Shown: positions 43,235 through 51,502 of the stretch, one piece after another | How the letters are laid out: every line of letters starts with the position of its first letter | Position numbering within the stretch: the first letter of the stretch is position 1 | From: Ornithinibacillus xuwenensis | GTDB lineage: Bacteria > Bacillota > Bacilli > Bacillales > Amphibacillaceae | Length of the DNA stretch: 64,000 nt | Direction: 5' to 3' | Assembly (NCBI RefSeq): GCF_039614845.1 | Contig: NZ_JBDIML010000003.1 | Span: 124,001-188,000, forward strand | Made by a program: the position numbers and the translations under genes | Notes under the pieces: model-generated | Database searches by the model: none | What the model was told of the DNA's origin: nothing | Seen by the model: the letters and a program-made list of their open reading frames with translations, nothing else

Positions 43235-45043
43235 CTAATCCACAAACAGGGATGTAAGCTCAAATCCAGCATCCGTAATTCGTACTAGTCCTTTGTCGGA
43301 TAGGCGAAGCTCAGGTATCACAACAAGAGATAACAGGGATAGCGTCATAAATGCATAATTCATTGTACAGCCAGCATTCCTTAATGCTTTACTTATTTCT
43401 TTAGAACCAGCCGCTACATCTTCAAATGGGGCCTCAGACATTAATCCTGCAATAGGTAATGCTAGTTCTGTCATTCCATCATTAGTAACTACTGCAATAC
43501 CACCCTGCATCTCGACAATTTTATTCGCGGCTTTAGCCATTAACGCATCATCATTACCAAGCACCATTAGATTATGACTATCGTGTCCAACTGTTGTTGC
43601 CATTGCGGCAGGTTTATCAAAGCCTACTCCCCAAACCAAACCTCGACCAATATTTCCACTTTTTCCATGACGCTCAAATACAACCATTTTGCATAATTCT
43701 TCCTGGATATCCACCTGACCATTCACACACTCAATCTGCATTCGCTTTTCAAGTGTCCCAACATGATTTTCTCGCACCTGTATAACACTTGCTGTAGCTT
43801 TTCCATTGGTAATTGGTGACTCAATGACAAAGTCATCTGCTTTTATTTTTCGATTAATATGGACAGATTGAATAGCCGATTTTGGATAAGTTTGATTAGG
43901 GAGGTCAAGCGTCATTACGCCGTCCCTTGCTACAACTTGCCCAGCTGCTATCGTCGTATTAACTTTAACATCGATTAATGGACCATCTAAAATGAGTATA
44001 TCTGCAAAGCGTCCAGGTGCAACTATACCTATATCATGTGAAAGTCCAAAACGTTCAGCTGTATTAATGGTTGCCATTTGAATAGCTATTACCGGTGGCA
44101 CCCCTTGAGCAATAGCATGTCGAACAACAAAGTCCATATGCCCTTCATCTACTAAAGATTCGGGACTTCGATCATCGGTTACTAGAAGCATCCTTCTTGT
44201 ATTAAGATTAAGCTCTGTATAGGCTTTAATTGTTTCGGCTACATCATGCCATGCAGAGCCCCGTCGCATCTTTACATATTGGCCTAACCGCAATCTACTA
44301 ACAACATCCTGAACAGTTGTCACCTCATGATCTCCACTCACACCTGCGGCAACATAGGCAGATAACTTCACAGCATCATCAGCTGTCCACGTATAATGCC
44401 CATCTACAATCCGTCTAGCCTTTAAAGTTTCCTCAATTTCTCCGAGCATTGTATCATCACCGTAAACAACACCTGGGAAGTTCATAACTTCCCCTAGCGC
44501 TATCATGTCTTCTCCCCATGTAAATGCTTCTGCCACTTCTTTTGGACCTAACATAGCGCCATTTGTTTCAAAATCAGTATTAGTAGACGGAACACAAGAT
44601 GGAACCTGCATGTATGCTGCCATTGGAGTAGAACGTGCTTCCTCAAGCATCATTCGTAATCCTTCAAGTCCTAACACATTTGTAATTTCATGGGCATCAA
44701 AGAAGCCACCTGTGGTTCCTCTTGGCAGAACTGCTCTAGCAAATTGTGTAGGAGTAATTTGACTACTTTCAATATGACAATGGCCATCTAGAAGTCCTGG
44801 TGTTACATAGCGACCTGAAGCATCAATTACTTTTGTATTATTTCCAATTGAATGACTAGCATCATTACCCACATACGCAATCCTAGTACCTTGTATGGCA
44901 ATATCAGTTCCACATAAAATCTCACCTGAAGTAACATTAACTAATTTAGCATTTTTAATGACTAAGGTTGCATCCATATCTCCTCTAGCGGTTGCAGTTA
45001 ATTCACGTAAACATTCAAATTGTGCAGGACGTTTAAAACCCAT
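43235..45043 (-). CDS. ade: adenine deaminase (amidohydrolase)
   Basis: About 602 residues. Metal-dependent amidohydrolase with LLDGHCHIESS (first metal motif), GVSGDHE (central His), LVTDDR and a C-terminal adenine-deaminase domain (ATTVGHDSHNLMVLG). Converts adenine to hypoxanthine for purine salvage. YerA-type paralogs have the same layout, so activity on another purine cannot be excluded. ATG at 45043 (or GTG at 45046) after AGGGGGAA. No purine riboswitch was found upstream. Confidence 0.87.
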   Translation of the reverse strand: MGFKRPAQFECLRELTATARGDMDATLVIKNAKLVNVTSGEILCGTDIAIQGTRIAYVGNDASHSIGNNTKVIDASGRYVTPGLLDGHCHIESSQITPTQFARAVLPRGTTGGFFDAHEITNVLGLEGLRMMLEEARSTPMAAYMQVPSCVPSTNTDFETNGAMLGPKEVAEAFTWGEDMIALGEVMNFPGVVYGDDTMLGEIEETLKARRIVDGHYTWTADDAVKLSAYVAAGVSGDHEVTTVQDVVSRLRLGQYVKMRRGSAWHDVAETIKAYTELNLNTRRMLLVTDDRSPESLVDEGHMDFVVRHAIAQGVPPVIAIQMATINTAERFGLSHDIGIVAPGRFADILILDGPLIDVKVNTTIAAGQVVARDGVMTLDLPNQTYPKSAIQSVHINRKIKADDFVIESPITNGKATASVIQVRENHVGTLEKRMQIECVNGQVDIQEELCKMVVFERHGKSGNIGRGLVWGVGFDKPAAMATTVGHDSHNLMVLGNDDALMAKAANKIVEMQGGIAVVTNDGMTELALPIAGLMSEAPFEDVAAGSKEISKALRNAGCTMNYAFMTLSLLSLVVIPELRLSDKGLVRITDAGFELTSLFVD

Positions 45044-45046
45044 CAC

Positions 45047-45382
45047 CTATTTCCCCCTATTCAAAAAACTATTATTTTTTATATACTATCATAATTCACG
45101 CTAGCGATTCCTATTACTTGCGAATAGCTACTAAGCGATGTAAAAACAACGAAACGTAGTAATACACATGAAATATATGTCATGTTTCAACCGTTGTATT
45201 CCAACATAACCATTTACTGGTATAATTTCTTCTCAGGAAATAAATTCCATCATTATTTTAAACCCTTATGGCTTCTACTTAAGATAATATATGAAACTAT
45301 TATCCAAAATTTGCTACTGATAAACTATGTTACATCTAGTAATCTCTTAGTTGTAGCCAAAACAACTAGGAGGTTTACAATA
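45047..45382. other. long leader/promoter region of the SleB-like gene
   Basis: No gene seen. Extended -10 TGGTATAAT at 45218-45226 would give a leader of about 150 bases. The last part folds into a 9-bp stem (45346-45354 with 45362-45370) that pairs with the first bases of the AGGAGG at 45368-45373. Confidence 0.45.
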
Positions 45383-45970
45383 ATGAATAAATTAAAAAAA
45401 CTTGTAATTGCAACGACATTATCGTTATCTATATTTGTATTACCAACTATCGGTGGAGCAGCACCTTATACTGTCCAACAAGGTGATACATTCTGGTCTA
45501 TTGCCCAAAAGTATGGTACGACTGTAGCTAATTTACAAATTGCTAATAATCGTTCAGGAAGTCAGCTCTTCGCTGGAGAAGCCATTAAGGTACCAGATTA
45601 TGTATCAAAAGCAGATAAAGAACTGATGGCTAGCTTAGTACACGCAGAAGCAAAAGGTGAACCATATTCGGGAAAAGTTGCCGTAGCAACTGTTATATTA
45701 AACCGCGTCGATCATAAGGAATTTCCTAATTCAATTAGTGGCGTAATTTATGAACGCTCTTCTGGACACTATGCATTCTCTCCAGTTGAAAATGGTGAGA
45801 TTAATAGAGGATACACAGCAGAAGATATGAAAGCTGTTAATGAAGCAATTGCATTCCGTGGTCAAGGGAAAGGTTCTATTTATTTCTACAACCCATCTAC
45901 TGCATCAAGTAGCTGGATTACAACTCGTGAAGTGACCGTAACCATTGGAAACCATGTTTTTGCAAAATAA
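45383..45970 (+). CDS. LysM + SleB/CwlJ-type cell wall hydrolase
   Basis: 195 residues. Signal peptide ending near GGAA, one LysM domain (about 31-75: YTVQQGDTFWSIAQKYG...), then a Hydrolase_2 domain (about 85-195) with the probable catalytic Glu in HAEAKGEPY and the conserved VILNRV. Same two-part organisation as B. subtilis SleB/YkvT-type proteins; SleB degrades cortex during germination, YkvT is vegetative or sporulation-linked. ATG at 45383 after AGGAGG; an open frame back to 45182 is not coding. Confidence 0.87.
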   Translation: MNKLKKLVIATTLSLSIFVLPTIGGAAPYTVQQGDTFWSIAQKYGTTVANLQIANNRSGSQLFAGEAIKVPDYVSKADKELMASLVHAEAKGEPYSGKVAVATVILNRVDHKEFPNSISGVIYERSSGHYAFSPVENGEINRGYTAEDMKAVNEAIAFRGQGKGSIYFYNPSTASSSWITTREVTVTIGNHVFAK

Positions 45971-45980
45971 AGGAAAACGT

Positions 45981-46022
45981 AAAGGAGGCAGGATCGTAGC
46001 ACACGATTTCTGCCTCCTTTTT
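45981..46022. terminator. rho-independent terminator
   Basis: AAAGGAGGCAG.../...CTGCCTCCTTTTT stem with inner GATCGT/ACGAT pairing; between convergent genes. Confidence 0.9.
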
Positions 46023-46028
46023 CTATTA

Positions 46029-46388
46029 TCATTCACATACCATGAGCATATTTCCATCAGGATCCTTAATAACAAAAAAGTGACCGAACTGAATATCAGT
46101 TACAAATTCAACACTGTTATCTTTCATAAATCGATAAGATGCTTGAATGTCATCCGTTCCAAATTGAATAGAAGGTACTTGATATGGTGTAATCAGCTCA
46201 CCTTTTTCTCGCCATGCAGGCATTTCATCTAAGATTACACCGGTCCCTTCCATATCTAAGACACATAAATGTCCATGCATTATTTCCCCTTCCACACCAA
46301 GGATCGTTGAATACCACTCTTTCGCTTTCTCAATATTGTTTACTGGTATAAATACTGCATTAATCTTGTTCTTCAAAGGACTTCCCAT
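46029..46388 (-). CDS. VOC (glyoxalase-fold) family protein
   Basis: 119 residues, paired beta-alpha-beta-beta-beta modules (KEWYSTILGVEGE and the terminal FFVIKDPDGNMLMV). Lies 12 bases downstream of the ECF sigma gene and is co-transcribed with it. Substrate unknown. Confidence 0.82.
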   Translation of the reverse strand: MGSPLKNKINAVFIPVNNIEKAKEWYSTILGVEGEIMHGHLCVLDMEGTGVILDEMPAWREKGELITPYQVPSIQFGTDDIQASYRFMKDNSVEFVTDIQFGHFFVIKDPDGNMLMVCE

Positions 46389-46400
46389 GATTTTTCCCCC

Positions 46401-47354
46401 TTACTTTTTATCCCAACCAATTGGAAATTTATCTAATTGCGGTGCTAAACCGAGCTCTTTAGCGGCTGCTACAATAAATTCCTTTCGAAAGTAATAGCTT
46501 CTATGAAACACGATTTTTTCGTTTTCCACTTCCTGATACTGAATATCGTGGATTAATGGACCATTATCACTATCAGCAACCTTAACAATTACAAGTTTAC
46601 CCCACAACCAATGTTGCTCCGCACGATATTTTGGCAAGCCATGCTGCATCGATCCTTTTCGCATAGATTCTTTCGAAAACTCTTGGAAACCTAGTGATGC
46701 TTCATGATGTAAATGATCACTTACCAAATCAAATAGAGCATGTAAATCTCCATTATTTAATGCTTTCATGTATGTTTTAATGACCTTGTTCTGTGTTTCC
46801 TCTTCATAATTCTGATGTTGTACCGTCTGTTTTTGAGAGAGGTCCTCTTTTCTCAATCGCTTTTCAATTCTTCTTATCGTAGAATAAATAGCACCTCTTG
46901 TCGTTTTTACAATACCCGCAACCTCTTCAGCTCGAAACTGAAAAACCTTCACTAATAAGAAGACCGAAACCTGTCTAGGAGTAAAAAGTATTATCAAATG
47001 CTCGAGAGCTTGCTCTATATCGAGACTATCTATAAATTCCTCACTTGGTTCATCCACTTCCTCCAAGGTACCAATGATTCGCTTTTCTCTTCTACAGTGA
47101 TCTATCCATGTATTGGTTGCAACTCGATATAGATATGACCTTGGATTTTCGGGATGCCAAACCTGATAAATACCACCGTATGCTTTGATTAACGTTTCTT
47201 GGAATAAATCTTCTCCATCCCACGGAGACCCTGTTAAATAGCGACAATACCTCCACAAATCCTCACGAAATTCTAATATTAATTCACTAAACTCCTCGCG
47301 TAATTCACGAGATTTTTCAGTAAATAGTTGTGTTTTCTCTTCAATTGAAGTCAT
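46401..47354 (-). CDS. ECF sigma-70 factor with SnoaL-like C-terminal domain
   Basis: 317 residues, long for an ECF. Sigma region 2 (about 30-95: LWRYCRYLTGSPWDGEDLFQETLIKAY), region 4 (about 115-165: FTPRQVSVFLLVKVFQFRAEEVAGI), then a SnoaL/NTF2-like domain of about 120 residues. Such ECFs (SigJ/ECF41-like in organisation) have no classic anti-sigma; the C-terminal domain modulates activity and the neighbour is usually an enzyme. Here the partner is a VOC protein. Ribosome-binding site AGGAGG. Confidence 0.86.
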   Translation of the reverse strand: MTSIEEKTQLFTEKSRELREEFSELILEFREDLWRYCRYLTGSPWDGEDLFQETLIKAYGGIYQVWHPENPRSYLYRVATNTWIDHCRREKRIIGTLEEVDEPSEEFIDSLDIEQALEHLIILFTPRQVSVFLLVKVFQFRAEEVAGIVKTTRGAIYSTIRRIEKRLRKEDLSQKQTVQHQNYEEETQNKVIKTYMKALNNGDLHALFDLVSDHLHHEASLGFQEFSKESMRKGSMQHGLPKYRAEQHWLWGKLVIVKVADSDNGPLIHDIQYQEVENEKIVFHRSYYFRKEFIVAAAKELGLAPQLDKFPIGWDKK

Positions 47355-47564
47355 CTACTACCTCCTTATTTCTTCTCATTATGTATAACGAATAAACAAA
47401 CTAGAATTATACTACCTTATCTAAAAAATATATCTTTCAATTTATTTATTAACTTCCACATCAAAATAGAAATTCCTGCAAAAAGCATGCAACAAACTCG
47501 ATTTTTGTCGAATCGTAATACCATCATGGATAATAACACCAACAGCAAGCTTTTCTATAAGAAC

Positions 47565-47637
47565 AAAAAGATGCCTGTCACATTTCAAATTAAATCGAAA
47601 AATTACGATTAACTTGAAACATGACAGGCATCCTTTT
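47565..47637 (-). terminator. long terminator hairpin of the SMR operon
   Basis: About 22-bp stem GGATGCCTGTCAT.../...TGACAGGCATC followed by TTTTTG on the minus strand, starting one base after the SMR stop. Confidence 0.88.
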
Positions 47638-47949
47638 CTAGACAATTTTCAAACCAGTTACGCCGATAATAATGGCAAGAAGACTTACCATTCGAAAGAC
47701 ACTTTTAGATTCTCCGAATAATAGCATATTCATAAGAACAACGCCACCAGTTCCGACACCAGTCCATGTTGCGTAAGCGACGCTAGTGGGTAAATAATTA
47801 AATGACGCGTAAATAAATGCAAATGATAATCCCAATCCACCAACATAAACGGTTGCATTGGCAATATTTCGTTTTTGGCTGAACTTGTTTAATCCCCAGA
47901 CACCAATCAGTTCATTCACTGCGGCCAAAATAACATAAAACCAGCCCAT
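47638..47949 (-). CDS. SMR efflux protein, second subunit
   Basis: 103 residues, four transmembrane helices, with conserved Glu in helix 1 (AAVNELIGVWGL) and the SVAYATWTGVG motif in helix 3. Start overlaps the preceding SMR stop (TAATG), so the two are made together, as in paired heterodimeric SMR pumps (YkkCD, YvdRS). Exports toxic cations or guanidinium-like compounds; substrate not predictable. Confidence 0.87.
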   Translation of the reverse strand: MGWFYVILAAVNELIGVWGLNKFSQKRNIANATVYVGGLGLSFAFIYASFNYLPTSVAYATWTGVGTGGVVLMNMLLFGESKSVFRMVSLLAIIIGVTGLKIV

Positions 47950-48290
47950 TATTCAACAGCTCCTTTCGTATTTTTATGATCATCCGAGAGTTTAAGTCCA
48001 ACAACCCCTGCAATAATTAACATAATGAAGAGTATTTTAACTACTCTAATCTCTTCATTAAAAATAAAGATATCCATTAAAAATGTTCCAACCGTACCAA
48101 AACCCGCGAAGATCGCATAGACAGTTCCTGTGGGTAAGCCTTCGCATGCTTTCGCTAAGAAATGTAAATCTAATAAAATAAACCCGATAATTATCGCCCA
48201 ATGCCACCAGTTAGATGCTGTGTTAAATCCATATATCCAAATTAATTCTGATAAACTTGTCAAGATTACATAAATCCATGACTTATTCAT
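47949..48290 (-). CDS. SMR efflux protein, first subunit
   Basis: 113 residues, four helices, active-site Glu in TSLSELIWIYGF and the conserved TGTVYAIFAGFG. ATG at 48290 follows GGAGAG; an upstream frame to 48323 runs through the operator and is rejected. First gene of the paired SMR operon, with the TetR-type operator about 25 bases before its start. Confidence 0.87.
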   Translation of the reverse strand: MNKSWIYVILTSLSELIWIYGFNTASNWWHWAIIIGFILLDLHFLAKACEGLPTGTVYAIFAGFGTVGTFLMDIFIFNEEIRVVKILFIMLIIAGVVGLKLSDDHKNTKGAVE

Positions 48291-48313
48291 ACGTGCACTC
48301 TCCAATTTTTCCG

Positions 48314-48330
48314 TGACTGACATTCAGTCA
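48314..48330 (-). promoter_or_regulatory. TetR-type operator before the SMR pair
   Basis: TGACTGACATTCAGTCA, a perfect 7+3+7 palindrome directly downstream of a -10-like TAAAAT on the minus strand. The near-identical site at 49051-49067 precedes the tetR gene. Confidence 0.8.
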
Positions 48331-48455
48331 TTTTATCTGTAAAAGAAAAATCCTTTTGTACGAAAAGGAAAATTTCTATAGGCTACTAAAAACTATATCC
48401 TTACTAAGGATTATGGAATTTATTGTATTCACAGTGATGGATTTATTTAAACATT

Positions 48456-49034
48456 CTATTTCTGTACCCCTAAACCATATAATGAAAACTCCCAAACTTC
48501 TTTTTTCTTAATGGCCTCCATATCCTTATCACCATGTGAATATAAGAAAGTCTGCTCTGCTGCAGATTCAATAAGATCAATAAGTAATACAGCTGTTTGG
48601 TCTGGATCAAGGTTTTCTCGCAAGGTACCGGCTTCTTTTGCATCACTTAAAAACTTACTCATCCAGGTATAGTAGGGAGAATAAAGTGCTTCCCATTCCT
48701 GAAGATACTCTGTTGCTGCTAGTCCTGCATATACCAGCGCAAATATTTGTCGGTACTCTTTTGTGACGGAAAATACTGCATCAATTAGATCCTTCATTTG
48801 ATTTGAGAATGAATCGCTTTTATTAACTGTTCTCATAATTTCATCCAAAGTCTTCTCAACCATTACTTCTGCAATAGAAGGTACAACCGATAGCTTGGAA
48901 GAAAAGTAAATATAAAATGTCCCTTGTGCGATACCAGCCTTTTTGACGATATCGGATACCTTTGTTTTCTCAATTCCCTTTTCTGTAAATACTTCCATTG
49001 CTGCATGTATAATGCGCTCTTTTTTATTGTCCAT
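48456..49034 (-). CDS. TetR/AcrR family repressor of the SMR pair
   Basis: 192 residues: N-terminal helix-turn-helix (TKVSDIVKKAGIAQGTFYIYFSSK) and a helical ligand-binding domain. Upstream and same strand as the SMR operon. A near-palindrome of the same sequence as the SMR operator sits 17 bases before its start, so it should repress both itself and the pump and be released by the pump substrate. Confidence 0.87.
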   Translation of the reverse strand: MDNKKERIIHAAMEVFTEKGIEKTKVSDIVKKAGIAQGTFYIYFSSKLSVVPSIAEVMVEKTLDEIMRTVNKSDSFSNQMKDLIDAVFSVTKEYRQIFALVYAGLAATEYLQEWEALYSPYYTWMSKFLSDAKEAGTLRENLDPDQTAVLLIDLIESAAEQTFLYSHGDKDMEAIKKKEVWEFSLYGLGVQK

Positions 49035-49050
49035 CTATTTCCTCCGAATA

Positions 49051-49067
49051 TGACTGATTGTCATTCA
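49051..49067 (-). promoter_or_regulatory. TetR-type operator before tetR
   Basis: Minus-strand TGAATGACAATCAGTCA, differing from the SMR operator at two of 17 positions; placed next to the ribosome-binding site of the repressor gene. Confidence 0.75.
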
Positions 49068-49204
49068 TTATACAGGAATTTTCTAAAAAGTCAAGACGAA
49101 CACTTGATATAAAGCATTTAATTCCCATCTATTAATATGAAGAAATACGGAAGTTTGCCATGCTCAAATTATGTGTATGGAACCTGGCAAACCATAGTCA
49201 ACAT

Positions 49205-50404
49205 TCACTGAGAGCGAATTCCAGCACGTCTAATTCGATAATGATACGTAATACTAATATCCATTTCCTGAAAAACATCAATCCACCTCTCATCAGATTG
49301 GATTTCTTTATCCCAGTACCCTCCGTGTTTCGCCCTAATTCGAGCACCAATCCCTAATGCATCAGAACCAGTATCTTGAAGACTTGCTACTAACTTTTGG
49401 CTTAATTTTTCCATCTTTTTATTTGCTTCTTTCTCTATTTCATTGATAACTTCATCATTTAAGCTATCCGTATTTATTTGTTCATCCAATATAGCATCAA
49501 TTTTCACGGAGATATTTGCAGTTGGTTCTCCGTCCTTTAGCGTAACATCTATATTATTTGTTCTTTCCTGGGATTCAATAAAATATATTCCATCTTGTAC
49601 TTCAACAGGCGTACTGTATCCGCCAGCATTGCTTTCTGTTAAGTTCATTAATACGCCAATTTCAATTGGCGTTGTACGATCAACCATTTTTTCTCCCCGA
49701 AATAAAGCAAATCCATCTACCATAATCCTATCATTATCGACAACCTTAACAGCAGGTAAGATACCATCGATCCCCTTATCAGATAAATCAATCCAAAATC
49801 TCCCCAAATATTCTCGGGGCAGCTTGCCAAATTTCACAGCATTATCCAAAGTGTCGGAAAGATAAAGAGATGGAACCGTTTCAAGTGGAGGTGCTGCCTG
49901 TATAACCTTTGAAGCATCTTTTTTATTCACTACCATCCATGCAGTTCTTCTAACCTCTGGATTACGTCCTAAGTAGTCATTAACATCCTCTATTCCGCGC
50001 TCAGCAATTTCATCTGAGATGATAACGATTTGCAGATGCCCTAAATATAACCTTTCCGCTAACTGCTGCTGAAGATTAGCCATGGCATCCTTTAATGTAT
50101 GTCCTGTTGTTTGAATAACCCAGGATGTCTTATCCGATCCCTCACTTCCTCCTTCAGGTCCAAGTTTAATCTTACCCGGAACAGCAATCTGTGCCGTTAT
50201 CTTATAAAATGTATGACGTTTTTCGTTTGGAAATTCTCCTTCTGGATGGGTAACTTCATTTTCCTCTTTAATATCTTCTTGTTCTACTAAATCAATTGCT
50301 AACCCAAGAATATTTGCCCGTTCCTCTAATTCATACTGATCCCAACAGCCGCTAAGTATAAAGAAGGATAAGAATATAAAGATACTGCATACCTTTTTCA
50401 TCAT
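49205..50404 (-). CDS. gerC: Ger(x)C germinant receptor subunit C (lipoprotein)
   Basis: 399 residues. Lipobox ILSGC followed by WDQYELEERA, the invariant start of mature GerC-type proteins, then the three-domain Ger(x)C body with RRTAWMVVNKKDA and a C-terminal domain ending in YHYRIRRAGI. Starts by ATGA overlap with the B subunit gene. Needed for germinant-receptor function in the spore inner membrane. Which receptor (gerA, B, K or other) cannot be decided. Confidence 0.92.
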   Translation of the reverse strand: MMKKVCSIFIFLSFFILSGCWDQYELEERANILGLAIDLVEQEDIKEENEVTHPEGEFPNEKRHTFYKITAQIAVPGKIKLGPEGGSEGSDKTSWVIQTTGHTLKDAMANLQQQLAERLYLGHLQIVIISDEIAERGIEDVNDYLGRNPEVRRTAWMVVNKKDASKVIQAAPPLETVPSLYLSDTLDNAVKFGKLPREYLGRFWIDLSDKGIDGILPAVKVVDNDRIMVDGFALFRGEKMVDRTTPIEIGVLMNLTESNAGGYSTPVEVQDGIYFIESQERTNNIDVTLKDGEPTANISVKIDAILDEQINTDSLNDEVINEIEKEANKKMEKLSQKLVASLQDTGSDALGIGARIRAKHGGYWDKEIQSDERWIDVFQEMDISITYHYRIRRAGIRSQ

Positions 50405-51501
50405 GATTCCTCCCTCTTACGTCGCAAACAAGCGATTAGCCATAGAAATACCGGGTAACCAATTGTTAGGATTAATCCGTATTTCGTTACATATAGAAGA
50501 AATTCATACATTTCAAAAATATCATTCGGAATTAATGCTACTGCAAATACGACAGGAAAAATTAATAACGTTAATAATCGATAACGTTCAAATCGGAATA
50601 ATTCTGCAACTCCTCGAATTACAAAAAAGTAAACGGATAATAAAGTTGTAAATACAGCATAAATCCAAGAAATCAACAAGATTGCATCGACCCTGGATAA
50701 TAATTCTGCAGGGATATTCACCATCCTTCCTAATATTAATGTTGGCCAAAACATTTCCTTTATTTCCTCTTCCCCAAAAACAGCTAAGCACATGGTTACA
50801 ATGATAAACACTGTTATGCTTCCAATCCAAAATCCGACTATACTGCTTTTGATGCATTTCTTTGGATTTTTCATGGATGGTATCAGCATGGAAATGATAA
50901 ATACATTTGATATTGCCTGAGCTGCAATCAAACCACCTTGCACTATTTTTGTAACAGATGGATGATGACCAACAATTGGAGTAAGATGATAAAAAGCAAC
51001 ATCCTTTAATGATGGAAAGATAATCAGAATAATTGGGATAACAATCAATGGAATGTAAAGTAAATGAATATATACAAAGGTTGAAACATTTTGTAGTCCT
51101 GAAACAGCGCAAAGAAAAATGATGATAAATATCGGAATCTGTATAGGTGTATTAGTTAATAAAGAACCAGCAATAACTTCTCCAAATTGCCTTGCCTCTA
51201 AACCCAATAATATAGTCATATAAACAATAAACAATACACTAATGACGGAACCGAATGGTTTTCCGAGAATGATTTGGTTATAACCAATCAATGTTTGCTC
51301 TGGAAATCTCCTACCCAACATAACAATCCCTAATAAGCCAATAAATACTAGTGTTATCCCAACTAAACTGGCAAGGGGTGCACCCTTTCCTGCTTCTAAT
51401 ACAACAAATCTCGGTAACGCTAAAATTGATACACCAATGATTGTACTGGCTATAACGGTGCCGAGCTGTAATGGAGTCACTTTTTCGTGATGCTTATGCA
51501 T
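50401..51501 (-). CDS. gerB: GerAB-type germinant receptor subunit B (permease-like)
   Basis: 366 residues, ten transmembrane helices, APC-superfamily spore germination permease; TPLQLGTVIASTIIGVSILALPR at the N-terminus contains the unwound first-helix motif that binds the germinant in such proteins. One base after the A subunit gene and overlapping the C subunit. Confidence 0.92.
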   Translation of the reverse strand: MHKHHEKVTPLQLGTVIASTIIGVSILALPRFVVLEAGKGAPLASLVGITLVFIGLLGIVMLGRRFPEQTLIGYNQIILGKPFGSVISVLFIVYMTILLGLEARQFGEVIAGSLLTNTPIQIPIFIIIFLCAVSGLQNVSTFVYIHLLYIPLIVIPIILIIFPSLKDVAFYHLTPIVGHHPSVTKIVQGGLIAAQAISNVFIISMLIPSMKNPKKCIKSSIVGFWIGSITVFIIVTMCLAVFGEEEIKEMFWPTLILGRMVNIPAELLSRVDAILLISWIYAVFTTLLSVYFFVIRGVAELFRFERYRLLTLLIFPVVFAVALIPNDIFEMYEFLLYVTKYGLILTIGYPVFLWLIACLRRKREES

Positions 51502-51502
51502 C

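Noticed and set aside
45047..45181. Purine riboswitch upstream of adenine deaminase
   Set aside because: No conserved three-way junction core or loop sequences were found on the minus strand upstream of 45043.
47442..47645. 67-codon ORF on the minus strand after the SMR genes
   Set aside because: It lies across the long terminator hairpin (47565-47637), has no ribosome-binding site and reads as random, Cys-rich sequence.
48331..48455. Guanidine (ykkC) riboswitch before the SMR pair
   Set aside because: The short space between tetR and the pump lacks the ACGR/GGG motifs; it holds a promoter and a TetR palindrome instead.
50588..51112. 174-codon ORF in another frame of gerB
   Set aside because: Shadow of the gerB gene; Cys/Ser/Asn-rich translation without family features or ribosome-binding site.
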